A DNA stretch of 64,000 nucleotides from Roseiarcus sp050010035 (GCA_050010035.1 JBEKLU010000015.1:9623-73622), one strand, 5' to 3'. Counted from the first letter of the stretch, positions 51,297-60,051 are shown. Translations and numbers: made by a program. The notes: generated by a model from the sequence alone, not told the origin.

Positions 51297-51885
51297 TCCT
51301 ACGCACTCCATACCAAATGGCCGGGCGGAATTCGCCGCCGCGAGCCGGTTCGCCACGAGACGAGGCGAGGATGGCGCAGGAAGGTTGCTCCTTTCTTACG
51401 CGGCCGCCGGATTCGGCGCGAGCGTGCGCTTTTTTCGTCCGCTCGATCGAATCGGGGCGTCGATTTTGCGAATAAAGCGACATAAAAGCGCTGCGCGTTA
51501 GCGGTTCGTTTACCCGCGTCGTTAACAATCCTTAGCAAGACGTCACCGCGCCGGCTCGCCTCAGGAGGCGTGATCCTTGTGCGCGAGCTGGCGCCGCGCG
51601 CCGCGGATCATTGGGCCAATAGAGTCGACTAGAGGCAAAAATTAAAGTGACACATCATCGCTAACGGCGCCGAATCAGCAAAGAGAATCAAGACGTTCCC
51701 ATTCGAGCGGAATTAGTCCAGGGAAGGGGTTGCGCGAGTGAATCAGAATTTGTTAACCAATGCTGGTCACTCTGCGTGTCGAATCGGCCGGGCCCGCGTC
51801 CCGACCGCGCGCCGGCTGTCATGCGGCGCGAATGCGGCGGGGGTCACCGCGGTCGCGTGCCTAGGGGCAAGTCTGGGGATTTAAC
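51297..51885. promoter_or_regulatory. ctrA control region with clustered GANTC sites
   Basis: No gene is seen in this divergent fliJ/ctrA gap. Five GANTC motifs, the CcrM methylation site, lie at 51622, 51672, 51685, 51740 and 51781. In Caulobacter a GANTC in the ctrA P1 promoter makes transcription respond to passage of the replication fork. TTAA-containing stretches that could be CtrA half-sites occur at 51522 (TTAACAATCC) and just before the ATG (TTTAAC). Confidence 0.6.
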
Positions 51886-52587
51886 ATGCGGGTCTTATTG
51901 ATCGAGGACGACAGCGCGACGGCGCAAAGCATCGAACTGATGCTCAAGTCCGAAAATTTCAACGTCTACGTCACCGACCTCGGCGAGGAGGGCATCGATC
52001 TCGGCAAGCTCTACGATTACGACATCATCCTGCTCGATCTCAATCTGCCGGATATGTCGGGCTACGAGGTCCTGCGTTCGCTGCGCGTCACCAAGATCAA
52101 GACGCCGATTCTCATCCTCTCCGGCATGGCGGGCATCGAGGACAAGGTGAAGGGCCTCGGCCACGGGGCCGACGACTATCTGACCAAGCCTTTCCACAAG
52201 GACGAACTCATCGCGCGCATCCACGCCATCGTGCGCCGCTCGAAGGGCCATGCCCAGTCGGTCATCATCACCGGCGATCTCGTCGTCAACCTCGACCAGA
52301 AGACCGTCGAAGTGGACGGCGCCCGCGTGCATCTGACGGGCAAGGAATATCAGATGCTCGAGCTGCTCTCGCTGCGCAAGGGCACGACGCTGACCAAGGA
52401 AATGTTCCTCAACCATCTCTATGGCGGGATGGACGAACCGGAACTCAAGATCATCGACGTGTTCATCTGCAAGCTGCGCAAGAAGCTGGCGACGGCCTCC
52501 AACGGCCGCAACTATATCGAGACGGTGTGGGGCCGCGGCTACGTGCTTCGCGAGCCGTCGCCGGCCGACGAGCGCATCACCGCCTGA
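51886..52587 (+). CDS. ctrA: Cell-cycle master response regulator CtrA
   Basis: An OmpR-family regulator of 233 residues. The receiver domain opens MRVLLIEDDSATAQSIELML, with phospho-acceptor Asp51 in IILLDLNLPDMSGYE and Lys in DDYLTKPFHKDELIARIHAI. The C-terminal winged helix (GKEYQMLELLSLRKGTTLTK to IDVFICKLRKKL and YIETVWGRGYVLREP) is highly conserved in CtrA. Phosphorylated via CckA-ChpT, it controls replication, division and flagellar genes. The C-terminus ends in Thr-Ala, not the Ala-Ala degron of Caulobacter. A terminator follows at 52629. Confidence 0.96.
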   Translation: MRVLLIEDDSATAQSIELMLKSENFNVYVTDLGEEGIDLGKLYDYDIILLDLNLPDMSGYEVLRSLRVTKIKTPILILSGMAGIEDKVKGLGHGADDYLTKPFHKDELIARIHAIVRRSKGHAQSVIITGDLVVNLDQKTVEVDGARVHLTGKEYQMLELLSLRKGTTLTKEMFLNHLYGGMDEPELKIIDVFICKLRKKLATASNGRNYIETVWGRGYVLREPSPADERITA

Positions 52588-52628
52588 GGCGGCGTTCGCG
52601 CCCCGGCCGTCGTCCCGTTCCGACGCGT

Positions 52629-52656
52629 CCCGCAGGCCGCAACCTGCGGGATTTTT
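52629..52656 (+). terminator. Rho-independent terminator of ctrA
   Basis: A perfect 8-bp stem CCCGCAGG/CCTGCGGG with loop CCGCAA is followed by ATTTTT, 42 bases after the ctrA stop. Confidence 0.88.
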
Positions 52657-53049
52657 CATGCCCGCCGGCGAGCCCGCTCGCTGCGCGCCCCACGACGGCG
52701 TCGCGACGCCTTCGCCGAGGTCGGCTTCGACGAGCCGGCGACGCGCCGCGAACAGTTTTTCCGAAAGGGCCGGTTCGCCCCTCGCGCAGGCGCGCGCGCC
52801 CGGCGCGCGCTTGGCGGCGACGCCGAGCGGTTCGGCGACCGCGGCGCCGATAGAGTTGTGGCCGATCGTCGCGATCTCTCTGGGTTGCGACGACACGATT
52901 CTCCCTCGCGATGCGCCGTCCGCGCGGGCGTCGGCGCGACGATTCCGTTTCCCGCCGCCGGCATGGGTTGACTGCGATCAAATACAGACGCGGCGTAGCG
53001 TCTATGTTTCCGCACGGCGAGGGTCGACGCCAGCGTCGCGGAGGGGGTC
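52657..53049. other. Region between ctrA and the ligase-PDH operon
   Basis: About 390 bp with no secure gene. On the minus strand an ATG at 52896 opens with MSSQPREIATIGHNSIGAAV, and the ATIGHNS stretch resembles the start of some small alphaproteobacterial proteins, but the frame then runs across the terminator and antisense into ctrA. The promoter of the downstream operon should be here. Confidence 0.4.
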
Positions 53050-54831
53050 ATGTCTGCGGAAGTCGGCGCGTCCGATCGCGCAACGATCCACAAGGATGTC
53101 CGGGCGCTCGCGCCCCCGCCCAACATGCCGGACTACGAGGCCGTGCGCCGGGAATTCACCTGGGAGCGGGCGCGTTCGTTTCTCGACGGGCTGCCCGAAG
53201 GGCGTGGGCTGAACATCGCGCATGAGGCGGTCGACCGGCACGCCAAGGGCGCGAGAGCCGAGCGCACGGCGTTGCGCTGGCTCGGCAAGGGTGGCGAGCG
53301 ACGCGACATCAGCTACCGCGAATTGTCGGAAGCGACGAACCGCTTCGCCAATGCGCTGCGCGGGCTCGGCGTCGGCGAGGGCGGGCGCGTGTTCATTTTG
53401 CTGGGCCGCGTCCCCGAGCTTTACATCGCCTTGCTCGGCGCGCTGAAGGCGAAATGCGTCGCCTCGCCGCTGTTTTCCGCGTTCGGGCCGGAGCCGATCG
53501 CGACGCGACTCGAACTGGGAGAGGGGCAGGTCCTCGTCACCACGCAAGGCTTGTATCGGCGCAAGGTGGCGGCCTCGCGCGGACGACTGCCCAAGCTCGC
53601 CCATGTCGTGCTGATCGACGGCGACGGAACGGCGCCGGACACGCTGTCCTGGCCGCGTCTGATCGAGGAGGCGTCGTCCGAGTTCGTAATTCCTCCGACC
53701 TCTCCCAACGACATGGCGCTCGTTCATTTCACCAGCGGGACCACCGGCCGCCCGAAAGGCGCCGTTCACGTCCACGAGGCGATCGTCACCCACTACGCGA
53801 CCGGGCTCTACGCGCTCGATCTGCATGCCGACGACATCTTCTGGTGCACCGCCGACCCCGGCTGGGTGACCGGCACGAGCTACGGCATCATCGCGCCCCT
53901 CGCCCATGGCGTGACCAGCATCGTCGAGGAAGCGGAGTTCGACGCGCAGACGTGGTACGGCATTCTCGCGCGCGAGCGCGTCACCGTATGGTACACGGCG
54001 CCCACCGCCATCCGCATGATGATGAAGCTCGGCGCGGCGGCGCTGGCGGATTTCGATCTTTCGGCGTTGCGATTCGCGGCGAGCGTCGGCGAACCGCTCA
54101 ACCCGGAAGCGGTCGTGTGGAGCGCTCAGGCGCTCGGACGGCCGTTCCACGACAATTGGTGGCAGACCGAGACCGGCGGCATCATGGTCGCCAATTACGC
54201 CGCCATGGACATCAAGCCGGGCTCGATGGGGCGTCCGCTGCCGGGGATCGAGGCCGCCATCGTCCAGCGCGAGGGCGACGGGCGGCTTCGCATGATCGAC
54301 GATCCCGCCGAGCAGGGCGAGCTGGCGCTGAAGGCGGGCTGGCCGTCGATGATGCGCGGCTATCTGCACGAAGAGGAGCGCTACCGAAAGTGCTTCGTCG
54401 GCGAATGGTATTTGACCGGCGATCTCGCGCGCCGCGACGCAGACGGGTACTATTGGTTCGTCGGTCGCGCCGACGACGTCATCAAGTCGTCCGGCCATCT
54501 CATCGGGCCGTTCGAGGTCGAGAGCGCGCTGATGGAGCACCCGGCGGTGGCGGAGGCGGGCGTGATCGGCAAGCCCGATCCGACCGCGGGCGAGATCGTC
54601 AAGGCGTTCGTCGCGCTGAGGCCCGGTTTTACGGCGGGCGAGGCGCTGCGCAAGGAGCTTCTCGGCTTCGCCCGCACGCGTCTGGGCGCGGCGGTGGCGC
54701 CCAAGGAAATCGACTTTCGCGAAAATCTGCCGAAAACGCGCAGCGGCAAGATCATGCGGCGATTGTTGAAAGCGCGCGAACTCGGATTGCCGGAAGGCGA
54801 TCTGTCGACGCTGGAGAGTGACGAACGATGA
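53050..54831 (+). CDS. Acetate-CoA ligase-like enzyme heading the PDH operon
   Basis: An AMP-forming ligase of 593 residues of the acetyl-CoA synthetase subgroup: HFTSGTTGRPKGAVHVHEA, FWCTADPGWVTGTSYGI, and the acetate-type NWWQTETGGIM with the pocket Trp. The hinge is in YYWFVGRADDVIKSSGHLIGP and the catalytic Lys in KTRSGKIMRRLLKARELG. It is shorter than the usual Acs, like AcsA of Bacillus. Its stop overlaps the E1 alpha start by four bases, so it is translated with pyruvate dehydrogenase. It could recycle acetate to acetyl-CoA or load an acyl group on the carrier protein at the operon end. Confidence 0.87.
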   Translation: MSAEVGASDRATIHKDVRALAPPPNMPDYEAVRREFTWERARSFLDGLPEGRGLNIAHEAVDRHAKGARAERTALRWLGKGGERRDISYRELSEATNRFANALRGLGVGEGGRVFILLGRVPELYIALLGALKAKCVASPLFSAFGPEPIATRLELGEGQVLVTTQGLYRRKVAASRGRLPKLAHVVLIDGDGTAPDTLSWPRLIEEASSEFVIPPTSPNDMALVHFTSGTTGRPKGAVHVHEAIVTHYATGLYALDLHADDIFWCTADPGWVTGTSYGIIAPLAHGVTSIVEEAEFDAQTWYGILARERVTVWYTAPTAIRMMMKLGAAALADFDLSALRFAASVGEPLNPEAVVWSAQALGRPFHDNWWQTETGGIMVANYAAMDIKPGSMGRPLPGIEAAIVQREGDGRLRMIDDPAEQGELALKAGWPSMMRGYLHEEERYRKCFVGEWYLTGDLARRDADGYYWFVGRADDVIKSSGHLIGPFEVESALMEHPAVAEAGVIGKPDPTAGEIVKAFVALRPGFTAGEALRKELLGFARTRLGAAVAPKEIDFRENLPKTRSGKIMRRLLKARELGLPEGDLSTLESDER

Positions 54832-55814
54832 CCGCGAAGGTCCATCTCGACAAGGGGCACATGCACGATCTCCTCAAGGCGATGATCCGCATCCGCCATT
54901 TCGAGACGAAGTGCGTCGAGCTCTACGAAGCGCAAGAAATCCTCGGGTTCCTGCACCTCTACGACGGCGAGGAGGCGGTGTCGGTCGGCGTCATGCAAGC
55001 GCTCGGGCCGGCGGACGCGGTCGTCGCCACCTATCGCGAACACGGGCAGGCGCTCGCTCGCGGCGTGCCCGCCGACGCGGTGATGGCCGAGATGTTGGGC
55101 AAGCAGGAAGGCTGCTGCCGCGGCCGCGGCGGTTCGATGCACATCTTCGACCGTCAGCGCCGATTCTACGGCGGCAACGCGATCGTCGGCGGCGGCTTGC
55201 CGCTGGCCATCGGTGTCGCGCTCGCCGACCAGACGCTCGGCCGCCCGGCCGTGACCGCGTGCTTCTTCGGCGACGGGGCGGTCGACGAGGGAGAGTTCCA
55301 CGAATCGCTCAATCTCGCCGCGCTGTGGAAGCTGCCCGCGCTGTTCGTCTGCGAGAACAATCTCTATTCGATGGGAATGGCGATCGCGCGCGCCGAAGCG
55401 CAGACCGACATCGCGCGCAAGGCGGCGTCCTATAATCTGCCCAGCGAGCAGGTCGACGGCATGGACGTCATCGCGGTCGAAGCGGCCGCGCGGCGCGCGG
55501 TCGCCGCGATCCATGAGAGCGGCGGCCCCTATTTCTTGGAATGCCGCACCTATCGGTTCCGCGCCCATTCGATGTTCGACGCCCAGCTTTACCGGCCCAA
55601 GGCGGAGGTCGAGGCCTGGCGCGCCAAGGGACCGATCGTGCGCTTTCGCAAATGGCTCGAAGACAATCATTTCATTACCGACGACGAGATCGCGGCGATC
55701 GAGGGGCAAGTCGACGCCGAGATCGCCGCGGCCGTCGCCTTCGCCGAGGCGGGAACGCCGGAGCCGCTCTCCGAGCTCGAACGCTACGTCGTGATGGAGG
55801 CGGTTCCGCAATGA
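54828..55814 (+). CDS. pdhA: Pyruvate dehydrogenase E1 component, alpha subunit
   Basis: A TPP-dependent dehydrogenase alpha subunit of 328 residues: MIRIRHFETKCVELYEAQEI, YREHGQALARGVPADAVMAE, the GSMHIFD segment, and the TPP motif starting CFFGDGAVDEGEFHESLNLA and ending in CENN. AHSMFDAQLYR is at the phosphorylation-loop position of pyruvate dehydrogenases. With the beta subunit it decarboxylates a 2-oxoacid, most likely pyruvate (acetoin is an alternative), and acetylates the lipoyl group of E2. It overlaps genes on both sides. Confidence 0.88.
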   Translation: MTAKVHLDKGHMHDLLKAMIRIRHFETKCVELYEAQEILGFLHLYDGEEAVSVGVMQALGPADAVVATYREHGQALARGVPADAVMAEMLGKQEGCCRGRGGSMHIFDRQRRFYGGNAIVGGGLPLAIGVALADQTLGRPAVTACFFGDGAVDEGEFHESLNLAALWKLPALFVCENNLYSMGMAIARAEAQTDIARKAASYNLPSEQVDGMDVIAVEAAARRAVAAIHESGGPYFLECRTYRFRAHSMFDAQLYRPKAEVEAWRAKGPIVRFRKWLEDNHFITDDEIAAIEGQVDAEIAAAVAFAEAGTPEPLSELERYVVMEAVPQ

Positions 55815-56812
55815 GCGATCCTTCTTCAGCGCCGCTTCGCATGACGTACCGGGAGGCGTGCAAGCAGGCCTTGCGGCAGGCGCTGCTGGCCGACCCGCGC
55901 GTCCTCTTGATGGGCGAGGACATCGGCCGCTACGGCGGTTGCTACGCCGTCACCAAGGGCCTCATCGACGAGTTCGGGGAACAGAGAATCCGCGACACGC
56001 CGCTGTCGGAGAGCGGCTATGTCGGCGCCGGCATCGGCGCGGCGATGGCGGGGCTGCGGCCGATCGTCGAGATCATGACCGTCAATTTCTCTCTGCTGGC
56101 GCTCGACCAGATCGTCAACAACGCGGCGACGATTCCGCACATGTCCGGCGGGCAGTTCGCCATCCCCTTGGTGATCCGCATCGCCACGGGCGGGGGCCGG
56201 CGCGTCGCGGCGCAACATTCGCACAGCCTCGAGGGATGGTACGCGCATATTCCCGGCCTGCGCATCCTCGCGCCGGCGACCGTCGAGGACGCGCGGTTCA
56301 TGCTGATCGCGGCGCTGAAGGACCCGAACCCGGTGCTCATTTTCGAGCACGTCATGCTGTATAATCTCGAAGACGATTTGAGCGCCGACGTCAACGAGGT
56401 GGATATCGCCCACGCCAAGGTCAGACGGCCCGGCCGCGACATCACTCTCATTACTTATGGCGGGAGCCTCTTCAAGACGCTGGAAGCCGCCGCAGCGCTG
56501 GAGAAAGAAGGCGTCGACGCCGAGGTTCTCGAACTGAGAGTGTTGAGGCCGCTCGACACTGCCGCCATTCTCGAAAGCGTCCGCAAGACCCGGAAGTGCG
56601 TCATCGTCGACGAAGGTTGGCGGAGCGGATCGCTTTCTGCGGAAGTCGGCATGCGGATCGCGGAGGAAGCCTTGTTCGACCTCGATGCGCCCCTGCGCCG
56701 CGTCTGCGGCCGCGAGGTGCCGATGCCCTATGCGCCGCATCTCGAGGACGCGTGCCTGCCGCAGGCGGCGGGCATCGCGGCGGCGGCGCGCGAACTCGTC
56801 AAGCCGACATGA
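55811..56812 (+). CDS. pdhB: Pyruvate dehydrogenase E1 component, beta subunit
   Basis: A protein of 333 residues. It has MTYREACKQALRQALLADPRVLLMGEDIG, DTPLSESGYVGAGIGAAMAGLRPIVEIM, DQIVNNAATIPHMSGGQFAIPL and the C-terminal transketolase domain (DITLITYGGSLFKTLEAA). Unlike PdhB proteins of many Rhizobiales, it carries no N-terminal lipoyl domain. ATG at 55811 overlaps the pdhA stop and its own stop overlaps the E2 start, so stoichiometric translation is likely. Confidence 0.88.
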   Translation: MSDPSSAPLRMTYREACKQALRQALLADPRVLLMGEDIGRYGGCYAVTKGLIDEFGEQRIRDTPLSESGYVGAGIGAAMAGLRPIVEIMTVNFSLLALDQIVNNAATIPHMSGGQFAIPLVIRIATGGGRRVAAQHSHSLEGWYAHIPGLRILAPATVEDARFMLIAALKDPNPVLIFEHVMLYNLEDDLSADVNEVDIAHAKVRRPGRDITLITYGGSLFKTLEAAAALEKEGVDAEVLELRVLRPLDTAAILESVRKTRKCVIVDEGWRSGSLSAEVGMRIAEEALFDLDAPLRRVCGREVPMPYAPHLEDACLPQAAGIAAAARELVKPT

Positions 56813-57984
56813 TCGACTTCAAGATGCCGGCGCTCGGCGCCGATATGGAATCGGGCACGCTGGTCGAATGGCTGGTCAAGCCGGGCGACGCGGTCGCTCC
56901 GGGCGCCGTCGTCGCCGTCGTCGAGACGCAGAAGGGCGCCATCGAGATCGAGACCTTCGCCAAGGGCAGGGTCGTCGACATCCTCGTGCCGGTCGGGGAG
57001 AAGGTTCCGGTCGGCAAAGTGCTCGCGCATATCGACGACGGCAAGGCGCCGGCGGCGCCGTCGCCCGCCCCGCTCGCGCCGCCTGTCGCCGTTCCACCGC
57101 CCGCGCCTGTCGCTCCTCCCGCCGTCAAGCCCCTGCCGGCGCCGCCGGCCGGGGCGGCCGGCCGCATCGAGGCGAGCCCCGTCGCGCGGCGGCGCGCGGT
57201 CGAGCTCGGCCTCGACCTCTCCCGCGTGAGCGGCACCGGCCCGCACGGATCGATTCGCCTCGCCGACGTCGAGGGCTTCCGACCGGCAGAGACGCCGCGC
57301 GCGCCTCGCGGCAAATTCGACGCCGCGGAAATGCGCAAGGCGATCGCCGCCGCGATGAGCCGGGCCAAGCGCGAGATTCCGCACTATTACCTCAGCGACT
57401 CGCTCGACATGTCGCGCGCGCTCGCCTGGCTCGAAAATTTCAACGCCGGGCAGCCGCCGGATCGCCGACTGCTCCCCGCCGTCCTCTTCCTCAAGGCGAG
57501 CGCGCTGGCGCTTCGCCAGGCGCCGCAACTGAACGGAACCTTCGTCGACGGGGCGTTCGTCCCGGGCGAGGGCGTCCACATCGGCTGGGCGGTGTCGCTA
57601 CGCGGCGGCGGCCTGATCGCGCCGGCGATCCGCGACGTCGATCGCAAACCGCTGGTCGAGGTGATGGCGGCGATGCGCGACGTCATTCAGCGCGCGCGCA
57701 GCGGCGGCTTGCGCAGCTCGGAGCTCAGCTCGGCGACGATCACCATCACCAGTCTGGGCGACCGCGGCGCCGAAGCGGCGCAGGGCATCATCTATCCCCC
57801 GCAGGTGGCGATCGTCGGGTTCGGGCGGATCGCGCCGCGACCTTGGGTGGTTGACGGCCGCATCGAAGCGCGCCCGATCGTGACCGCGAGTCTCGCCGCC
57901 GATCACCGCGTCACCGACGGTCACACCGGCGGGCTTTTTCTCGAGGCGTTGCGCAACATCGTGCGGGAACCGGAGGCGCTATGA
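56809..57984 (+). CDS. pdhC: Dihydrolipoyl acyltransferase (E2) of the PDH-like complex
   Basis: A protein of 391 residues in the standard order: one lipoyl domain (Lys42 in ETQKGAIEIE), a Pro/Ala linker (80-117), a peripheral subunit-binding domain (RIEASPVARRRAVELGLDLS to GSIRLADVE, about 119-155), and the catalytic domain with SRAKREIPHYYLSDSLDMSR and the active site HRVTDG (His366). It moves the acetyl group from E1 to CoA. No E3 (lipoamide dehydrogenase) gene is in the window, so one must be shared from elsewhere. It overlaps the carrier protein gene by four bases. Confidence 0.9.
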   Translation: MIDFKMPALGADMESGTLVEWLVKPGDAVAPGAVVAVVETQKGAIEIETFAKGRVVDILVPVGEKVPVGKVLAHIDDGKAPAAPSPAPLAPPVAVPPPAPVAPPAVKPLPAPPAGAAGRIEASPVARRRAVELGLDLSRVSGTGPHGSIRLADVEGFRPAETPRAPRGKFDAAEMRKAIAAAMSRAKREIPHYYLSDSLDMSRALAWLENFNAGQPPDRRLLPAVLFLKASALALRQAPQLNGTFVDGAFVPGEGVHIGWAVSLRGGGLIAPAIRDVDRKPLVEVMAAMRDVIQRARSGGLRSSELSSATITITSLGDRGAEAAQGIIYPPQVAIVGFGRIAPRPWVVDGRIEARPIVTASLAADHRVTDGHTGGLFLEALRNIVREPEAL

Positions 57985-58220
57985 GCGAAAAGGAAATCAG
58001 GGCGCTGCTCGCCGAGCTGATCGGCGAGATCGCGCCCGAAGCGGACTTTTCCGCGCTGGGCGACGACGAGGACATGCGCGAGGCGCTCGATCTCGATTCG
58101 ATGGACTTCAACAATCTCATCATCGCCTTGCACAAGCGAACCGGCATCGACGTGCCGGAGTCCGACTACAGCAAGCTGTTCACGTTGGGCGGCGCGGTCG
58201 GCTATCTCGCCAAGAGATGA
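57981..58220 (+). CDS. Acyl carrier protein-like protein closing the PDH operon (carrier 3)
   Basis: A protein of 79 residues: MSEKEIRALLAELIGEIAPE, the phosphopantetheine serine in EALDLDSMDFNNLIIALHKR, and TGIDVPESDYSKLFTLGGAVGYLAK. Its start overlaps the E2 stop by four bases, so it belongs to the ligase-E1-E2 operon. A carrier protein is not part of known pyruvate dehydrogenases, so it may accept acetyl (or another acyl) groups made by the ligase or the E2. That is inference. Confidence 0.87.
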   Translation: MSEKEIRALLAELIGEIAPEADFSALGDDEDMREALDLDSMDFNNLIIALHKRTGIDVPESDYSKLFTLGGAVGYLAKR

Positions 58221-58440
58221 AGCGGCGGGCCGCGTCTCGCGCGGACCCGGCGCCTGCCCGTTTGCGCGCCAAGACCGTCCTCGACGCCATCGCCTGCGCG
58301 CTTTTGACAACCGCATCCCGGCGCTCCTAGGATGCCCGGGCGCGCAGGGCGTGACGCAGCAACATCGACGGAACGCGAGCGGGTTGGGCGATGCGGCGCC
58401 TTTCGACCCGAGGGGGATCGTCGCTCGGGGGGAAGCATCC

Positions 58441-58875
58441 ATGAACAAGATCGTCTCGGCGTTATTCGCTCTGGCCTTGGCGGCTCCGCTCATGGGGCCG
58501 AGCCCGGCCGCCGCCGTCGGCGCGCTGGCGGTGGGCTCCACCGGGAACGTCGTCAAGGACGGCATCGCGTTGGGAGATGGGTATAACTATGATACGGCCC
58601 AGGGCGCCATCGACAGGGCCCTGGCGGAATGCCGCAAGCAGGGCGGCGCCGCCGCCGCCGCGAGGGCGAACTGCATGATCGTCGGGACGTTCGTCGGACA
58701 ATGCGACTCGACCTCTCTCGATCCGGCCCCCGGAACGCCCGGCGCCGGCTGGGCCATCGCCGAGGACCAGGCGACGGCCGACAGCCGGGCGCTCGGCAAT
58801 TGCCAGGCGACCGCGGGCGCCAGCCGTCGCCAGTTCTGCAAGGTCATGCATTCGAACTGCGACACGCAAAAGTGA
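58441..58875 (+). CDS. Exported DUF4189-like protein
   Basis: A protein of 144 residues. The signal peptide (MNKIVSALFALALAAPLMGP, ending AAA) is followed by ALAVGSTGNVVKDGIALGDG, then YDTAQGAIDRALAECRK and a C-terminal Cys-rich stretch, GNCQATAGASRRQFC and HSNCDTQK. The repeated A..A...C pattern fits DUF4189, a family of secreted proteins of unknown function. The paired cysteines probably form disulfides in the periplasm. Confidence 0.75.
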   Translation: MNKIVSALFALALAAPLMGPSPAAAVGALAVGSTGNVVKDGIALGDGYNYDTAQGAIDRALAECRKQGGAAAAARANCMIVGTFVGQCDSTSLDPAPGTPGAGWAIAEDQATADSRALGNCQATAGASRRQFCKVMHSNCDTQK

Positions 58876-59008
58876 AGCCGCGGCGGGCGGGCGCCGGGCG
58901 GAAACGGTTCGATCGACGCCGGGAGACGCCCGGTGAAGGGTGTGTCCGCCGCACGACGCGCTCGTCGAGATCGAGGAAATGCAGCGCCTTCACTGAGAGT
59001 GAAGCGGC

Positions 59009-59386
59009 CTATTCGCGAGCCTCGTCGGCGACCAGATCCTCCATGCGCAGGCGCAGGGCGCGGGCGAGGCGCTTGACGAGAGCGGCGTCGCCTTTGCGGC
59101 GGCCGGCCTCGAGGTCCGCGACGTAACTTTGCGAAACTCCGACGGCGAGGCTCAGTTCTTTCTGGGTGAGGCCGCGCTTGACGCGCCAGAAGGCGAGCGG
59201 CGTTGGCGCGGCCAGCGCGGCGGCGGTCTCCTCGGCCGTCAGCATGTCCTGCTCGCCGTGCGCGACGGCCGCCATCGTCGCTTCGTGGGCGGCCGCGTCG
59301 ATCGCGTCGCGCATGGCCTCGAAATCCGCGCGCGCGAGAAGCACCAGTTCCTCGCCGGACAGCGTGACGACAATCGTGTGCTTCAT
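59009..59386 (-). CDS. Xre-family HTH antitoxin
   Basis: A protein of 125 residues. The N-terminal half (MKHTIVVTLSGEELVLLARADFEAM) is the toxin-interacting part and the C-terminal half a helix-turn-helix: WRVKRGLTQKELSLAVGVSQ, then YVADLEAGRRKGDAALVKRLARAL. It follows a RelE-like gene by nine bases, the same toxin-first order as at 33199. The toxin reading frame here is incomplete. Confidence 0.87.
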   Translation of the reverse strand: MKHTIVVTLSGEELVLLARADFEAMRDAIDAAAHEATMAAVAHGEQDMLTAEETAAALAAPTPLAFWRVKRGLTQKELSLAVGVSQSYVADLEAGRRKGDAALVKRLARALRLRMEDLVADEARE

Positions 59387-59395
59387 GGTTTCTCC

Positions 59396-59563
59396 TCAAT
59401 CATAGATGTCGCCGCGCGATCCAATTCGGGAAACGCGGATCGTGGTCGCGTCCTCTTCGAACAGCACGCGGAAATCGCCGACCCGCAGACGCTTGCTGCT
59501 CCGCCCGACCAGTTCGGTGACTTTGCCGGCGCCCGTCGCGGCATAGCGCTCGACTTTGGCCAT
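59396..59563 (-). pseudogene. RelE-superfamily toxin, N-terminally truncated
   Basis: From ATG at 59563 the frame gives 55 residues: MAKVERYAATGAGKVTELVG, KRLRVGDFRVLFEEDATTIRVSRIGSRGDIYD, the C-terminal two thirds of a RelE-like toxin. The frame is open for about 22 codons further upstream (including FRRKHRTQAKAI, the family's second helix) but meets TGA at about 59633 without a start, and no match to the first strand and helix is found in other frames. The toxin is probably inactive while the antitoxin gene is intact. Confidence 0.75.
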
Positions 59564-59652
59564 GATGGCTTTCGCTTGCGTGCGATGCTTGCGCCTGAAC
59601 GAAACAGGCGCCTCGCCCAGCGCCGCCCGTCAAGGTCGGAAGGGCCGATCCG

Positions 59653-60051
59653 CTAGCATTTCTTGAAATAGCGGAAGATATCGGGCGCGCGCATCCAGAT
59701 GAATTGCTCGGTGAGACCGCCATGTTGGTTTATCCATTCGCGGATATCCGGCTGGTACGCGTTCCACAAGGTCGCCGTTGCGGAGGCCAGATGCGCGAGA
59801 TGGAATCCGAACGAGGCGTCGGGCGTGACGCAAATCTTGTTTCGTGGAATGTGACCGAGAAGAACGGTGCAGGCCGACTGGCACGGCCCGGTGATCCTGA
59901 CGTTTGCGCCGCGTGCGGCAATATCCGCCCAACGAGAATCGTATTCCGCGACGCTGCCGCCGTGATTGTCAAAAACATCTACAGTCTCTGCGTGGGCGAG
60001 TTGGAGTGAAGCCGAAGCAAATAGCGTCAATACGAATGCGCGTAGCCGCAT
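59653..60051 (-). CDS. Exported ClpP/crotonase-like small protein
   Basis: A protein of 132 residues with a signal peptide (MRLRAFVLTLFASASLQLAH, ending AHA). The core has DNHGGSVAEYDSRWADIAAR, ITGPCQSACTVLLGHIPRNK and a CVTPDASFGFHLAH segment. The SACT and GFH elements match a group of small alphaproteobacterial secreted proteins that look like cut-down periplasmic ClpP-class serine proteases (Ser in SAC, His in GFH). Activity is unproven. The disulfide-capable Cys pair and the export signal place it in the periplasm. Confidence 0.65.
   Translation of the reverse strand: MRLRAFVLTLFASASLQLAHAETVDVFDNHGGSVAEYDSRWADIAARGANVRITGPCQSACTVLLGHIPRNKICVTPDASFGFHLAHLASATATLWNAYQPDIREWINQHGGLTEQFIWMRAPDIFRYFKKC

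Noticed and set aside
52657..52896. Small minus-strand gene starting MSSQPREIATIGHNSIG
   Set aside because: The N-terminus resembles that of some small alphaproteobacterial proteins, but the frame continues through the ctrA terminator and antisense into ctrA with no natural end. It may be a remnant, and support is too weak for a gene call.
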